Under the pieces are notes generated by a model. That model had not been told where the DNA came from. It saw only the letters and a program-made list of their open reading frames with translations, and made no database searches. A program made the translations under genes and the position numbers. From contig JAYKKM010000222.1 of assembly GCA_035772405.1 (NCBI GenBank), forward strand, positions 1,653,501-1,717,500: 64,000 bases of DNA, read 5' to 3'. This document shows, piece after piece, positions 41,318 to 49,699 of the stretch; the stretch's first letter is position 1, and the number at the start of each line of letters is the position of its first letter. Source of the DNA: Chrysogorgia sp. JL179-B06. Taxonomy: Eukaryota; Cnidaria; Anthozoa; Scleralcyonacea; Chrysogorgiidae.

Positions 41318-41637
41318 TTAACGTACAAATTCTGGATTGGAACACATTGTATACGCGTTTGAAAAGTAGATGTGCTTGCCAACGAGATCTTTTTGGTTTT
41401 CGTTTCGATGAACCACAGCAACAATAATTCCAGCTTGAACACCCATTCGGGTATTAAGAAGCGAGGTGAGCTTAAAATCTTTTAATATTATCCCGCACCG
41501 GTTATCTAGCCAAATTTTATCTTCTTTCATGAAGTCAACCACATAAAAATCAGAGTCCTTGCATATTGTATATAGAAATTCAGAAGTGTATAACCTCACG
41601 TTATCAAGTTTAATTTCGTTTATATCTATGTTGTCAT
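41318..41637 (-). pseudogene. Accessory paralogue, start region frameshifted (copy B)
   Basis: The body is open (SEFLYTICKDSDFYVVDFMK to the end at 41,318) and matches the second module of 6,348-6,971. The ATG at 41,637 is followed by a TAG after three codons because of a small deletion relative to copy D (MATSIDINEIK there). A minus-strand TATATATAG about 45 bases upstream is kept. It could still be expressed from another start, but no in-frame ATG is seen. Confidence 0.55.
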
Positions 41638-41699
41638 GATGAGTTTTGTTTAATAATAAAAATGTTTTTGGGGAGAGAGATGTCTATATATACAAAGGA

Positions 41700-41942
41700 T
41701 TAATCTTTTACAATGAATATATAATGATTGGTAAGATACACGGTTTTACCCATCTTATCGTGCTGGGGTGATTCGAATTCTATTTTAAAGTAATTGTTAT
41801 ATTCATCGTTAAAGAAAAGGTCATACATCTGTGTCGGTTCGCCAGCGGACATGGGTATGGGTCTTGAACCAATTAACTGTAGATTTCGTTCACGACATAG
41901 ATCCCTCATAGATATTATATCTATAAATTTTGCTTGATTCAT
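41700..41942 (-). CDS. Small accessory protein, 80 aa (copy B)
   Basis: It begins MNQAKFIDIISMRDLCRERN, then LQLIGSRPIPMSAGEPTQMY and NYFKIEFESPQHDKMGKTVY. The ATG overlaps the stop of the upstream gene (ATGA), so the two are co-transcribed. Its relative in copy D is about 90 percent identical. It belongs to the beta-rich accessory family. Function unknown. Confidence 0.65.
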   Translation of the reverse strand: MNQAKFIDIISMRDLCRERNLQLIGSRPIPMSAGEPTQMYDLFFNDEYNNYFKIEFESPQHDKMGKTVYLTNHYIFIVKD

Positions 41943-42202
41943 GGTTGGTAGGGTGGAGGTTCTTCGAGTTGTACATTCACAAATTGTCCGATCAAATGTG
42001 ATAAATCGTCCGATGAGTAGGTGTATATATATTTCTCATCCCATAAAAATAATATCTTATATATTATTCTATCGGCACGTGCATTGTTGGGTAACATATC
42101 CACTTTACGACATTCAAGCACTTGATATTCAATATGTGAAAAATACTTTGCTAAATCGGTCAGTATTACCAACAGAGGATTTTCTTTAGTACCTGCAATC
42201 AT
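41939..42202 (-). CDS. Small accessory paralogue P6, 87 aa
   Basis: It begins MIAGTKENPLLVILTDLAKY, with FSHIEYQVLECRKVDML, the P1-P5 signature (F-x-x-Y-x-V-x-x-C), and ends in EEPPPYQP. This links the left-end genes to the right-end array of copy A. A minus-strand TATAAAAA (about 42,245-42,252) lies about 45 bases before the ATG. Its C-terminal PPPY could bind WW domains (known for PPxY late-domain motifs). Confidence 0.6.
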   Translation of the reverse strand: MIAGTKENPLLVILTDLAKYFSHIEYQVLECRKVDMLPNNARADRIIYKILFLWDEKYIYTYSSDDLSHLIGQFVNVQLEEPPPYQP

Positions 42203-42469
42203 TTTGAAAGTGTTCTAAAAAAAATATGACTTCTAACATGTGTTTTTATATCTTTTCCTACAACGTTTTTACCGATAAATATTTTTAAGCAATGTGTACT
42301 TGCATTATTAAGTCAACAAAAAGATTAAAAAGATTTACATGTATTAGTATTCGTCGGTAATCGTCTTATAATATTGATTTTATCATTCAACCAATGAGAG
42401 TACCCCGATTTTTTATTGGGGAATTAAGTTCAACCAATCAGGATACCCCATTTTTTTTAACGTGTTTTT

Positions 42470-42502
42470 TATAAGCGTTTGTTCCTAATTTTTTTAGTCA
42501 CA
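42470..42502 (+). promoter_or_regulatory. Core promoter of the H3-tail-like gene
   Basis: TATAAG at 42,470 and TCACAA with +1 near 42,500 sit 30 bases apart, and the ATG is at 42,511, so the leader is about 11 bases. A CCAATCAGG box lies at about 42,434. Confidence 0.55.
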
Positions 42503-42510
42503 ATATCATT

Positions 42511-43758
42511 ATGGCTCGTGTGAAGCAGACTCATAAAAATATTGAAAGTGGAAAATCAATTGCTCGGGTTGAAAGTAGGGGAAAAGATATTCCTAAAATG
42601 TTAAAACAATGTCGTCTAGAGCGACAAGAATATCGTAATAAGGCTCTGGATATTTCAGATGGTGAAACATCATGCCGTCAAGAAATCAGAGGAAAAAAGA
42701 AAGTCAAACATTGTACAACTAAAGACAACATTGCACAGTCGCAATTAAATTTCGCTGTACCGATAGCTCATGAACAGTCCAGTTACATTCTACTCCCGCA
42801 AGCGAAGTATAACGCATCGCCACGGCAAGCAAAGATACCGTCTCTACCCCAACAAATAAATTCACCGTCTCAAGAACACCCTCTACTCCCGCAAGCGAAG
42901 TATAACGCATCGACACGGCAAGCAAAGATACCGTTTCTACCCCAGCAAGTAAATTCACCTCTACTACCGCAAGCGAAGTATAACGTGTCGTCGTGGCAAG
43001 CAAAGATGCCGTCTCTACCCCCGCAAGTAAACCACCTACCACCTCTACTATCGCAAGAACAGTATAATATACCTCTTCAAACACCGCAAGCAAAGTATAA
43101 TACATCTCCTATTCCACCGCAAACGATCTCACCGCCACGGCCCGAAGATGAATTAGATAATTACATATACGATATGCCCATTGATTTCTTTGGTCAAATC
43201 CCTATTCCTTCTCCTGCGAATTTAATACGAATGTGTGATGAAATGGTCCCCGTTCAACAAGGAAAACAATTATTACAAATTGTGGATGAATTAGCAAATG
43301 CTCTTTCCCCAACATTATCTCCTATTCCTCTTTCGCCACCACAACTACCACAGCCACCTAATTCACCCCAGCCATTATTTTCAGTGTGTGAAGAAGAGGA
43401 AGAAGAAGAAGAGGAAGACGATCGAGAAGTATTGAACGATCCACCATTGAAGAAAAGATGTTATAAACGTTCGTTAATATATATGAAACGTGAAAAAAAA
43501 GGCGATGAACATCATGAAGAAAAACGAATGACAATCTATTCGAATTATGATCAAGATATTATTTGTACACAACGCGATAAATATCGTGAGTTAGAGGGTC
43601 TCTATATTGAGAAACTATATATAAATAAACAATATTTGCAATGGCGTTCTAGAAAATTTACGAGTGACCTTATGGAAAAACGATATATAATGGATAATAA
43701 TAAGGATTTGAAAAGAAAACATGATTTAAAAAAAAGAAAACCGAAATGTATAAAATGA
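42511..43758 (+). CDS. 415-aa protein with histone H3-like N-terminal tail
   Basis: The first residues MARVKQTHKNIESGKSIAR parallel the H3 tail: A1, R2, K4, Q5, T6, G13 and K14 line up with the universal H3 start. Then comes a basic region and about four imperfect repeats of PLLPQAKYN(A/V)S-x-x-QAKIPSLP (residues ~90-200). A Pro-rich segment, an acidic run (EEEEEEEEEDDRE, ~305) and a Lys/Arg-rich C-terminus ending KKRKPKCIK follow. No histone fold is visible, so it is a tail mimic on a regulatory-looking scaffold. It probably acts in the nucleus on H3-tail readers or writers; that is inference. Frame fully open. Confidence 0.7.
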   Translation: MARVKQTHKNIESGKSIARVESRGKDIPKMLKQCRLERQEYRNKALDISDGETSCRQEIRGKKKVKHCTTKDNIAQSQLNFAVPIAHEQSSYILLPQAKYNASPRQAKIPSLPQQINSPSQEHPLLPQAKYNASTRQAKIPFLPQQVNSPLLPQAKYNVSSWQAKMPSLPPQVNHLPPLLSQEQYNIPLQTPQAKYNTSPIPPQTISPPRPEDELDNYIYDMPIDFFGQIPIPSPANLIRMCDEMVPVQQGKQLLQIVDELANALSPTLSPIPLSPPQLPQPPNSPQPLFSVCEEEEEEEEEDDREVLNDPPLKKRCYKRSLIYMKREKKGDEHHEEKRMTIYSNYDQDIICTQRDKYRELEGLYIEKLYINKQYLQWRSRKFTSDLMEKRYIMDNNKDLKRKHDLKKRKPKCIK

Positions 43759-43794
43759 TATTGTTGTAAATAAAAATATCAGTAATGTGAAAAC

Positions 43795-44085
43795 ATGGAG
43801 GTGTGGAATGTCATGGTAATAGAACTGGCACGTTTTGAAATAAAAATTAATAAAAATATGGAGAAAAGTGTGTGGAAATGTCTTGACGAACATGAGAATT
43901 TATTTAGAAATATTATTGGATATTTAAAAATTCCACGTGAACTTTTGGATGTATATAATCGGATGGATAGACATGAAATTGGACAAATAATAGCATTTTT
44001 TGCTTTAATCCTATGTTTGTTTAGATATAAAAACATTGATAATGAAGAATATTATATAAATTATTTGTACGTCAAACAATTTTAG
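43795..44085 (+). CDS. Unknown 96-aa helical protein
   Basis: It begins MEVWNVMVIELARFEIKINK. It is helical by eye, with RMDRHEIGQIIAFFALILCL as a hydrophobic C-terminal helix that may be membrane-associated. It follows the H3-tail-like gene by 36 bases on the same strand. Family unknown. Confidence 0.5.
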   Translation: MEVWNVMVIELARFEIKINKNMEKSVWKCLDEHENLFRNIIGYLKIPRELLDVYNRMDRHEIGQIIAFFALILCLFRYKNIDNEEYYINYLYVKQF

Positions 44086-44196
44086 ATTTTAGATATTCTC
44101 ATCTTAAATTCATTTTATTCCCCAATGACAAAAAACACACTGGCAAAAAAAAACACTGGTTTTTTGTTGTTGAATATATTCTTTGAATTTTTAAAA

Positions 44197-45370
44197 TTAG
44201 TCTAAATACAATTTTTCAATACTCTGTATTATAATGTCAGGATCTTCATAGTTAATATTATATGCTTCTATAATACTCTTAATCATAAAAGTAGATGCTC
44301 TAGTATTATCTGATGTAATCCTTACCCTTATAGAATAATTATATAATATATCCAAATGCGGAGGGTAAAATTGTAAACTAATGGGTCTATTATTTTGTAT
44401 AATACTAGTATTAACTATATCAGAAAATAAACTGACTTTAAACTTATAATTTTTACTTGTCTTATAAAACAATTTAAACCAATAAGAGTAATTCTTACAA
44501 TTTTTAAAACAACAGGTAATTGGTGCGGGTTTCGTTATCACTAGCTTAACAATCTTTTCGAGATTAAATTTATAAACCCTATCGTTACTTGCGTTAATTT
44601 TTGATATAGGGTTATGATTTTCGCAAAAGAAAATAAAACAACTCGCAAGTGATAAACTACTTTCTCAAAAACATCTAAATTATGTAGATAATAAAAAGTA
44701 GACTTCAAATAAAACGGGTCTATAAAATATAAATAAATACAGCAATATGTAAATTCGCGACTAAAGCAACGATTAAGTCGATGTAATGTATTACAAAGAT
44801 AACCCCCCCCCCCCCCCCATATCCTATGGGTTTAGGAATTGTAGTTGGATTATCAGTAATAGTAATAGAAATAAAATGGTAAATATCATTTCTAGGGTAA
44901 TAACTTGTTGGAATTTCAATAAAAAAATTATCGGAATGATTATCATTCAAATGAAAAATAGATTTAACTAATGTTTGAGAGGGTATTAATAGTAATTTAT
45001 GATAACGTGAACATAGTTTTTCACCATAAATAAAATATTTTCGTTGTGTATGAACCACGGGTATTATATAGTGTTGTTTATCTGTTAAGATTCGCCAATC
45101 CTTGCATTCATCTTGGAGCATATCAGTTTTCATTTTTTCAATATAGGCGCAGTCTCCATACCCCCGACCAAGTTGTCTCGATTCAATTTCCATACATTCG
45201 ATAATCCCTCCATAGTAATAGTCACATATGTCACAGACGGCAAATAATAATCCAATGTAACGGTTACGAAAATGTTGTATATAATAAACAATTTTCAATA
45301 TCGTCTTAATATTGATTTCTTGATCATTAGCTTGCTCATAGGTTCTTTTACTACCAATGTTTAACGACAT
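44197..45370 (-). pseudogene. Diverged paralogue of the large unknown gene, frameshifted
   Basis: It begins MSLNIGSKRTYEQANDQEIN, with IKTILKIVYYIQHFRNRYIG aligning to MIETILRVVLYFQYFNQGEIG in the genes at 4,721-5,891 and 62,559-63,735. The C-terminal part has SCFIF, ENHNPIS, CFKNCKNYSYWFK and a final helix. A run of 16 C at 44,803-44,818 (poly-Gly) and a break near 44,545 split the frame. A TATATATAC lies about 40 bases before the ATG. The family is unknown; two copies per element indicate an important role. Confidence 0.55.
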
Positions 45371-45404
45371 TCTCAAAAGCGATGACGTTTTTTAAAAAAT
45401 CGCC

Positions 45405-45836
45405 TTGTATATATACTATTTTCTCATTCTTAAAATATATATTTCCACACGCAGAATTTAACACGATAAAAATATGAAAAAAGTATTATTGTAATTACAA
45501 TGTATAATATATCAACTGATTTGACGTGTATGTGTTTTAGAACAACATTAGGGATTCGTTTTAATCCCACAACACAGCATTGGTGCAACTAATCCCCGGG
45601 TATTTGTTGAGAAGAAAATCGCTAATTATGGATTCGCGTCTCTAATTCCCAAAACACACATTCATTGTATACGAGTATCACAAATCATCGGGATGACATG
45701 AAAGCTTTAATCAACGAACTCTGATTGGGTCAAACCAATCTACCCCCAGTAACACATAGTAACGCGGGATGCAATTATAAAAGCCGATGTAGCGTCGAAA
45801 ATAATTAATATCAGTCTGAGTGTAGGAGAGTGAGAG
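45405..45836. promoter_or_regulatory. Divergent promoter region
   Basis: It drives the leftward gene from TATATATAC (about 45,405-45,413, minus) and the rightward gene from TATAAAAG (45,776) with an initiator ATCAGTC near 45,813. Between them, CCAAT boxes and GGGATTCG, ATGACATGAAAGC and CTCTGATTGG pieces match the 40,560-41,000 region in reverse. Confidence 0.55.
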
Positions 45837-46643
45837 ATGGCAAAAATATTTCAGAACGTGAACAGCGAAATTAAAGAAGACTTCATCCCGTTAGAGACAA
45901 CTGAGAAGAATAAATCTGAAGAGACTATCGAGGATTTGTATAGGGGTAAATATAATTGTGCATTTAACAAATGTAAAGAAGAAATATCCCAAGAACGACA
46001 AAAATTATTTTTATCCCGTATCACACATATAATGGATTGTGAATGTTACCAGTTTAAGGGTGAGAGACCCAGTTATCGTGAAGTAACTCTTCTTGAACTT
46101 CAAACGAAGAAGTATTTTATTTATCATTGTTATGATGACAAGTTAAAACCCTACAAAGAACTAACTCGAAGGGAACGTTCTACCGTCTACTATCAATATC
46201 GATGTCATGGTTTAGACTATTTATCTGAAAAAAAATCAAGAGATTATTTTAGTCAAAGTGAACTTATAAATAGATTAAGTTATTTATTTCGTAATGTTTT
46301 TCCCCCGAATGCTATTATCGGGTATAAAGGTGGTGATAAAGAATCGTCTTTAGTTAAAACACTTCAAGAAAAAACTATTTTACATTGTGTTAATCTTGAA
46401 TTTTTGGGAATTGAGAAGTACGATTATTTACTTTCGTTTTATAATCTTAAGCCAAGAAATTGTTGGTATCATACTGGCGAACCAACATGTTTATTGTATC
46501 ATTGTAGTTTGTTTGAATGTCTTTTATTTGCGGCATGTTTGTTTCGTAAATTAGAAGAGGAGGATAATGAACGATCTGTACTCTCTATGTATGATAGGGA
46601 ATTTAATTTTTTAAATTTATTCTCTCCTGAAAATTTTACCTAA
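45837..46643 (+). CDS. 268-aa protein, RNase H-like exonuclease candidate
   Basis: It begins MAKIFQNVNSEIKEDFIPLE. The C-terminal half has IIGYKGGDKESSLV, then HCVNLEFLGIEKYDYLLSFY, then CWYHTGEPTCLLYHCSLFEC. The order YKGG-x-x-E, NLE-x-x-G, C-x-H and HC-x3-EC occurs in uncharacterised invertebrate and transposon-linked proteins thought to have an RNase H/DEDD-like fold; I assign that from pattern only. The N-terminal part is charged with CAFNKCKEE and CECYQF. The frame is intact with its own TATA. Confidence 0.5.
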   Translation: MAKIFQNVNSEIKEDFIPLETTEKNKSEETIEDLYRGKYNCAFNKCKEEISQERQKLFLSRITHIMDCECYQFKGERPSYREVTLLELQTKKYFIYHCYDDKLKPYKELTRRERSTVYYQYRCHGLDYLSEKKSRDYFSQSELINRLSYLFRNVFPPNAIIGYKGGDKESSLVKTLQEKTILHCVNLEFLGIEKYDYLLSFYNLKPRNCWYHTGEPTCLLYHCSLFECLLFAACLFRKLEEEDNERSVLSMYDREFNFLNLFSPENFT

Positions 46644-46687
46644 ATAAAAAAATACTGTCTTTTGATTTAAAAAAAATCAAAAAAATA

Positions 46688-46945
46688 TTGAATGTATTTT
46701 CCTTTTTATTTTTAGAAACACAAAGATTGTTTAAAAAATTATCAAAAGTACATTTAAGACATGTTTATATTTTAAAAATAAAACGTACATTAGAACGTTA
46801 TTATTTTGTCAATGATGTACATGTTGTCAAAAACACTATTTTTGTAAAAATAGGAGAGAGAAGTTTTAAAAAAAATAAGATGATCATAGAAACTCTTTGT
46901 ACATTTAAATATATAAAAAATGATATCATTCTACGTATAGTATAA
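46688..46945 (+). CDS. Unknown 86-codon frame without clear ATG
   Basis: The open frame starts at TTG; the first ATG is much later. The DNA just before (TTTTCCTTTTTATTTTTAG) looks like a splice acceptor at 46,714, so it may be a 3' exon. It has a basic, strand-rich character (HLRHVYILKIKRTLERYYFV). Function unknown. Confidence 0.35.
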   Translation: MNVFSFLFLETQRLFKKLSKVHLRHVYILKIKRTLERYYFVNDVHVVKNTIFVKIGERSFKKNKMIIETLCTFKYIKNDIILRIV

Positions 46946-46985
46946 ATAAAATGTTCTTAATTTTTTTCTCTTATTGGCATTAAAA

Positions 46986-47583
46986 ATGAGTCAGAACAAA
47001 ATCATCCATCAAAGTGAACGTTTTTGGCTTTTGAATCCAAGAAAAAATGCGACAGTTGCTTTAAAATCAGCAAAAAATCTATATGAGTTTCAAGAAGTGT
47101 CTTGGATACGGGGTGTAGTACCAACGAGCTTTCTTGACGGTTATAAAATTAAAACAAATATTCGAAAGGCAGGTGAATTTACTGATTTTTCATTGACATT
47201 TAGTGACAATAGAAAAATTTCAAACAGATACACAGAATTATCTTACGGGAGAATTAGAAGCAAGAAAAAAAAATTGGTATAAACGAAAAATAATTCATAG
47301 TATTGATGTAAAACTTAAAAATAATATTCTTGAAAAATATCACGATGCATTAGGATGGAGTATTGTTCAAGTTAAAAAAGAGATATTCGAAGAGAGTGAT
47401 TTAGGATCAAATATTGGACAATCTAGTAAATATTATTTTGCCCCTAATCAATTGTTTATTGATCCTGAGAAAAATTTCTTTAACGATGATAAACGTTTTG
47501 TAGATTTAGCTTATAATTTACCCGCTGACGAAGATTTTATATTGATTCAAAACATACAATTTATAGATGATCATTTTTTTTAA
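46986..47583 (+). pseudogene. Unknown protein of ~200 codons, one frameshift
   Basis: It begins MSQNKIIHQSERFWLLNPRK and has a second frame from about 47,210 (DTQNYLTGELEARKKNWYKR to the end). The two overlap near 47,203-47,282, so a single indel there would join them. The ending (DFILIQNIQFIDDHFF) is strand-rich. No family known. Confidence 0.45.
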
Positions 47584-47677
47584 TAAATATGGTATTAAAA
47601 TTGGTGAAGCTGATAAACCCTATAATGAATACGATATTTCTATTGTTTATTCCGATGGATATACGTAGATATACCCC

Positions 47678-47685
47678 TATATAAA
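47678..47685 (+). promoter_or_regulatory. TATA box before the 47,721 gene
   Basis: TATATAAA lies 43 bases before the ATG at 47,721, the usual spacing of this element. Confidence 0.55.
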
Positions 47686-47720
47686 GATCGTTTTTTTCAA
47701 GAGGGTCGTGTGTAAGTGTC

Positions 47721-48312
47721 ATGGCTATTTTTCAGAGAGTACTAAATCAAGAGGGATATAAGATTTATCACGATTTAACACAATACAGTTATGTGGAATC
47801 CGGTTTTTTTTTGGCAATTAGTAGGAAGTGTGGAAGTTGGGAAATCAAGATATCATCTACTAATATCTATAGCTGATTATGAAAAATATTTTCGGTATAA
47901 ATTTATACTGGAAGTAGAATGTTCAAAAAATCCCCAGATATGGATTATACATCATGAGGAACACGCAATTCCAGAAGAATGTTATGAATTTCTTCGTAAA
48001 ATATGTGAAGTATGGAAAGACCGACTCCCACGTATCAGCGACAAAGGAATTGGAGAATATTTAAAGATAATAGATTACGATAGAAAACATTGTTTTACTT
48101 ATGAGTGCTTTAGGAGTATTATAGCATTATATTATGATTTTTTTGTTTATAATAAAACTATAAAATACTCTTGTAAAAAATGTAAAGGGGAATGCGAATG
48201 TAATGGGGATTACCCTAATTTCACCAGTGTAAATTTTAATGAAATAAGAGGTTGTAATGTAGAAAAATATTCAATGGACAATATCCTTTTATGTAACGAA
48301 ATAATACAATGA
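47721..48312 (+). pseudogene. Unknown ~195-codon Cys-containing protein, frameshifted
   Basis: It begins MAIFQRVLNQEGYKIYHDLT. The frame changes at or soon after a run of T (about 47,804-47,812) and continues YEKYFRYKFILEVECSKNP, then CKKCKGECECNGDYPNF near the C-terminus. The CKKC...CEC cluster suggests zinc binding. The YHDLTQYSYVESGFFL region resembles no family known to me. Confidence 0.45.
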
Positions 48313-48371
48313 ATGTATTTTTTTATTTTGAAAATTAATACATTAAAAACTTTTCAACATGGTTTCTGGGT

Positions 48372-48617
48372 TTATGATATACAAGTCCTCCTTTTTGAAA
48401 ACGTCTTGATTTTTTTCGTTCCTAGTTTTGCAATAATTTTTACTACATTAGCTTTTTTTTTAAGCTCTTTTTTAAAATCGTTTATAAAAAGTTTGCCGTA
48501 TTTATTGACTGTTTTATTTCCTCCACGTTGCCTTTTTTTCCCTTTAAAAATACCTCCACGTTGCCTTTTTTCCCCCTTAAAATCACCACCCCGTAATTCT
48601 CTTATTCTTCCTACCAT
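48372..48617 (-). CDS. Basic protein with RGG repeats, 81 aa
   Basis: The ATG at 48,617 begins MVGRIRELRGGDFKGEKRQR, followed by two more RGG units (RQRGGIFKGKKRQRGGNK). The remainder is Lys-rich (KKELKKKANVVKIIAK). RGG repeats bind nucleic acid, and the GG pairs also resemble viral protease maturation sites. It starts two bases after the SET gene ends. Likely a DNA- or RNA-associated virion or regulatory protein. Confidence 0.6.
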   Translation of the reverse strand: MVGRIRELRGGDFKGEKRQRGGIFKGKKRQRGGNKTVNKYGKLFINDFKKELKKKANVVKIIAKLGTKKIKTFSKRRTCIS

Positions 48618-48619
48618 TG

Positions 48620-49170
48620 TTATGAAGGTTGTTTTCTCTGCCAATAATTATCACCATAGTCTGCAAAAATTTCTTCATGGGCTTTTATATGTTTTATACT
48701 TTCTAAATACATTTTTTATTATTGGGGTCGTAAACAAAATCGGAATTATTTTTATATATAGAACCGGTTTTCCCATTATTCGCATAACGTGCTGCGGCGT
48801 GAGTTGTCAAATAAGCATCGATACAAGTGTTTGCATCGTTACAAATACTATATACAGCATTAGTGTTTTTACCATATTTACGATCCAATTTGACCTGTGT
48901 TGTTTTTTGACCCGTGTAATAAGAAATATTACGATCGGGTTTAAAAGGTTTTTTCCAAGCAAATAATCCTTCACCCGCATTTGGGATCGTTGATTTCTTG
49001 ATACGTAAGTTATTTTGTTTTGCTAAATGAATCCAACATTTTTTTGTTTTTGCTGTTCGTTTACGACATCTTATTTTTTTTAAGGTTTTACTTCTACATT
49101 GAAGAACGTGACGTATACTTTGAGATTTATCATTGCGTCTTTTTTTTCGAGGTAACTTAACTCTTACCAT
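48620..49170 (-). pseudogene. SET-domain methyltransferase-like protein, one frameshift
   Basis: It begins MVRVKLPRKKRRNDKSQSIR. A short Cys module (QCRSKTLKKIRCRKRT, CWIHL) precedes the SET domain: NAGEGLFAWKKPF (cofactor entry), YYTG, CIDAYLTTHAAARYANN (the asparagine motif) and, after a frame change in an A run near 48,705, EEIFADYGDNYW, the C-terminal Tyr motif. SET enzymes methylate lysines, often on histones. All key motifs are present. It is divergent from PolB and upstream of the RGG gene. Confidence 0.75.
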
Positions 49171-49175
49171 TTTTT

Positions 49176-49489
49176 TTAAAATATAGTTTTTATTCCTAAA
49201 TAATCATTATTTTTTTCATGTGTCTGAATAAAATTTACCAAACATTCAACTTTATAGATAATTTCTTTGGGGCAGTTATATATGTCTTTTTTTAATTCTG
49301 TTATTCTTTGTTTTAAAATCTTTGATGATATGGGTATTAATTTTCTTTATCTTCTGTAAAATTTAGTAAACATTCCCTTAAAAGATACGGCGTAAATAAT
49401 ATTGAAGGATCATTAGCTTGAATTTCATATCCGATATAAGGTAAATTAGACGATTGTAAATAAATTTCAATATAAACAATTTCACTCAT
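49176..49489 (-). pseudogene. Small unknown protein, frameshifted
   Basis: It begins MSEIVYIEIYLQSSNLPYIG and stops after 50 codons (49,337). The next frame continues ISSKILKQRITELKKDIYNC to a TAA at 49,176, suggesting one indel in about 104 codons. It is followed directly by the SET gene. Function unknown. Confidence 0.4.
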
Positions 49490-49528
49490 ATTTTTTTTAC
49501 TCTCTTTTTTTGTTTTAGTTTTTTTTAA

Positions 49529-49699
49529 ATGGGTTCTTTATTATCAAAAAAAATCCCTCCTATAGTTACGTTGACGTGTATTAATATACAGGATTCATAC
49601 GATGTTACTATTGATCGTGTTGATGGTGAAGACAAAAACATAAATAAAAATAAAACGGCGTGTTTTTCTTGTTTTAGAAAAAAAAAAGAAGATGAATGA
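49529..49699 (+). CDS. Putative N-myristoylated protein, 56 aa (copy B)
   Basis: The N-terminus MGSLLSKKIPP has Gly2, Ser6, Lys7 and Lys8, a very strong N-myristoylation pattern. It ends with ACFSCFRKKKEDE, where two Cys and a Lys cluster could add a second membrane contact. It lies just before PolB and overlaps its N-terminal frame start. Lineage C has similar but unrelated-looking proteins with MGTCYSKSS. A membrane-targeted virion or egress factor is plausible. Confidence 0.55.
   Translation: MGSLLSKKIPPIVTLTCINIQDSYDVTIDRVDGEDKNINKNKTACFSCFRKKKEDE

Noticed and set aside
42719..43105. Minus-strand 128-aa frame
   Set aside because: Antisense of the repeat region in the H3-tail-like gene.
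43370..43440. L-x-C-x-E motif in the H3-tail-like protein (FSVCEEEE)
   Set aside because: The residue two before Cys is Ser, so the motif is not met.
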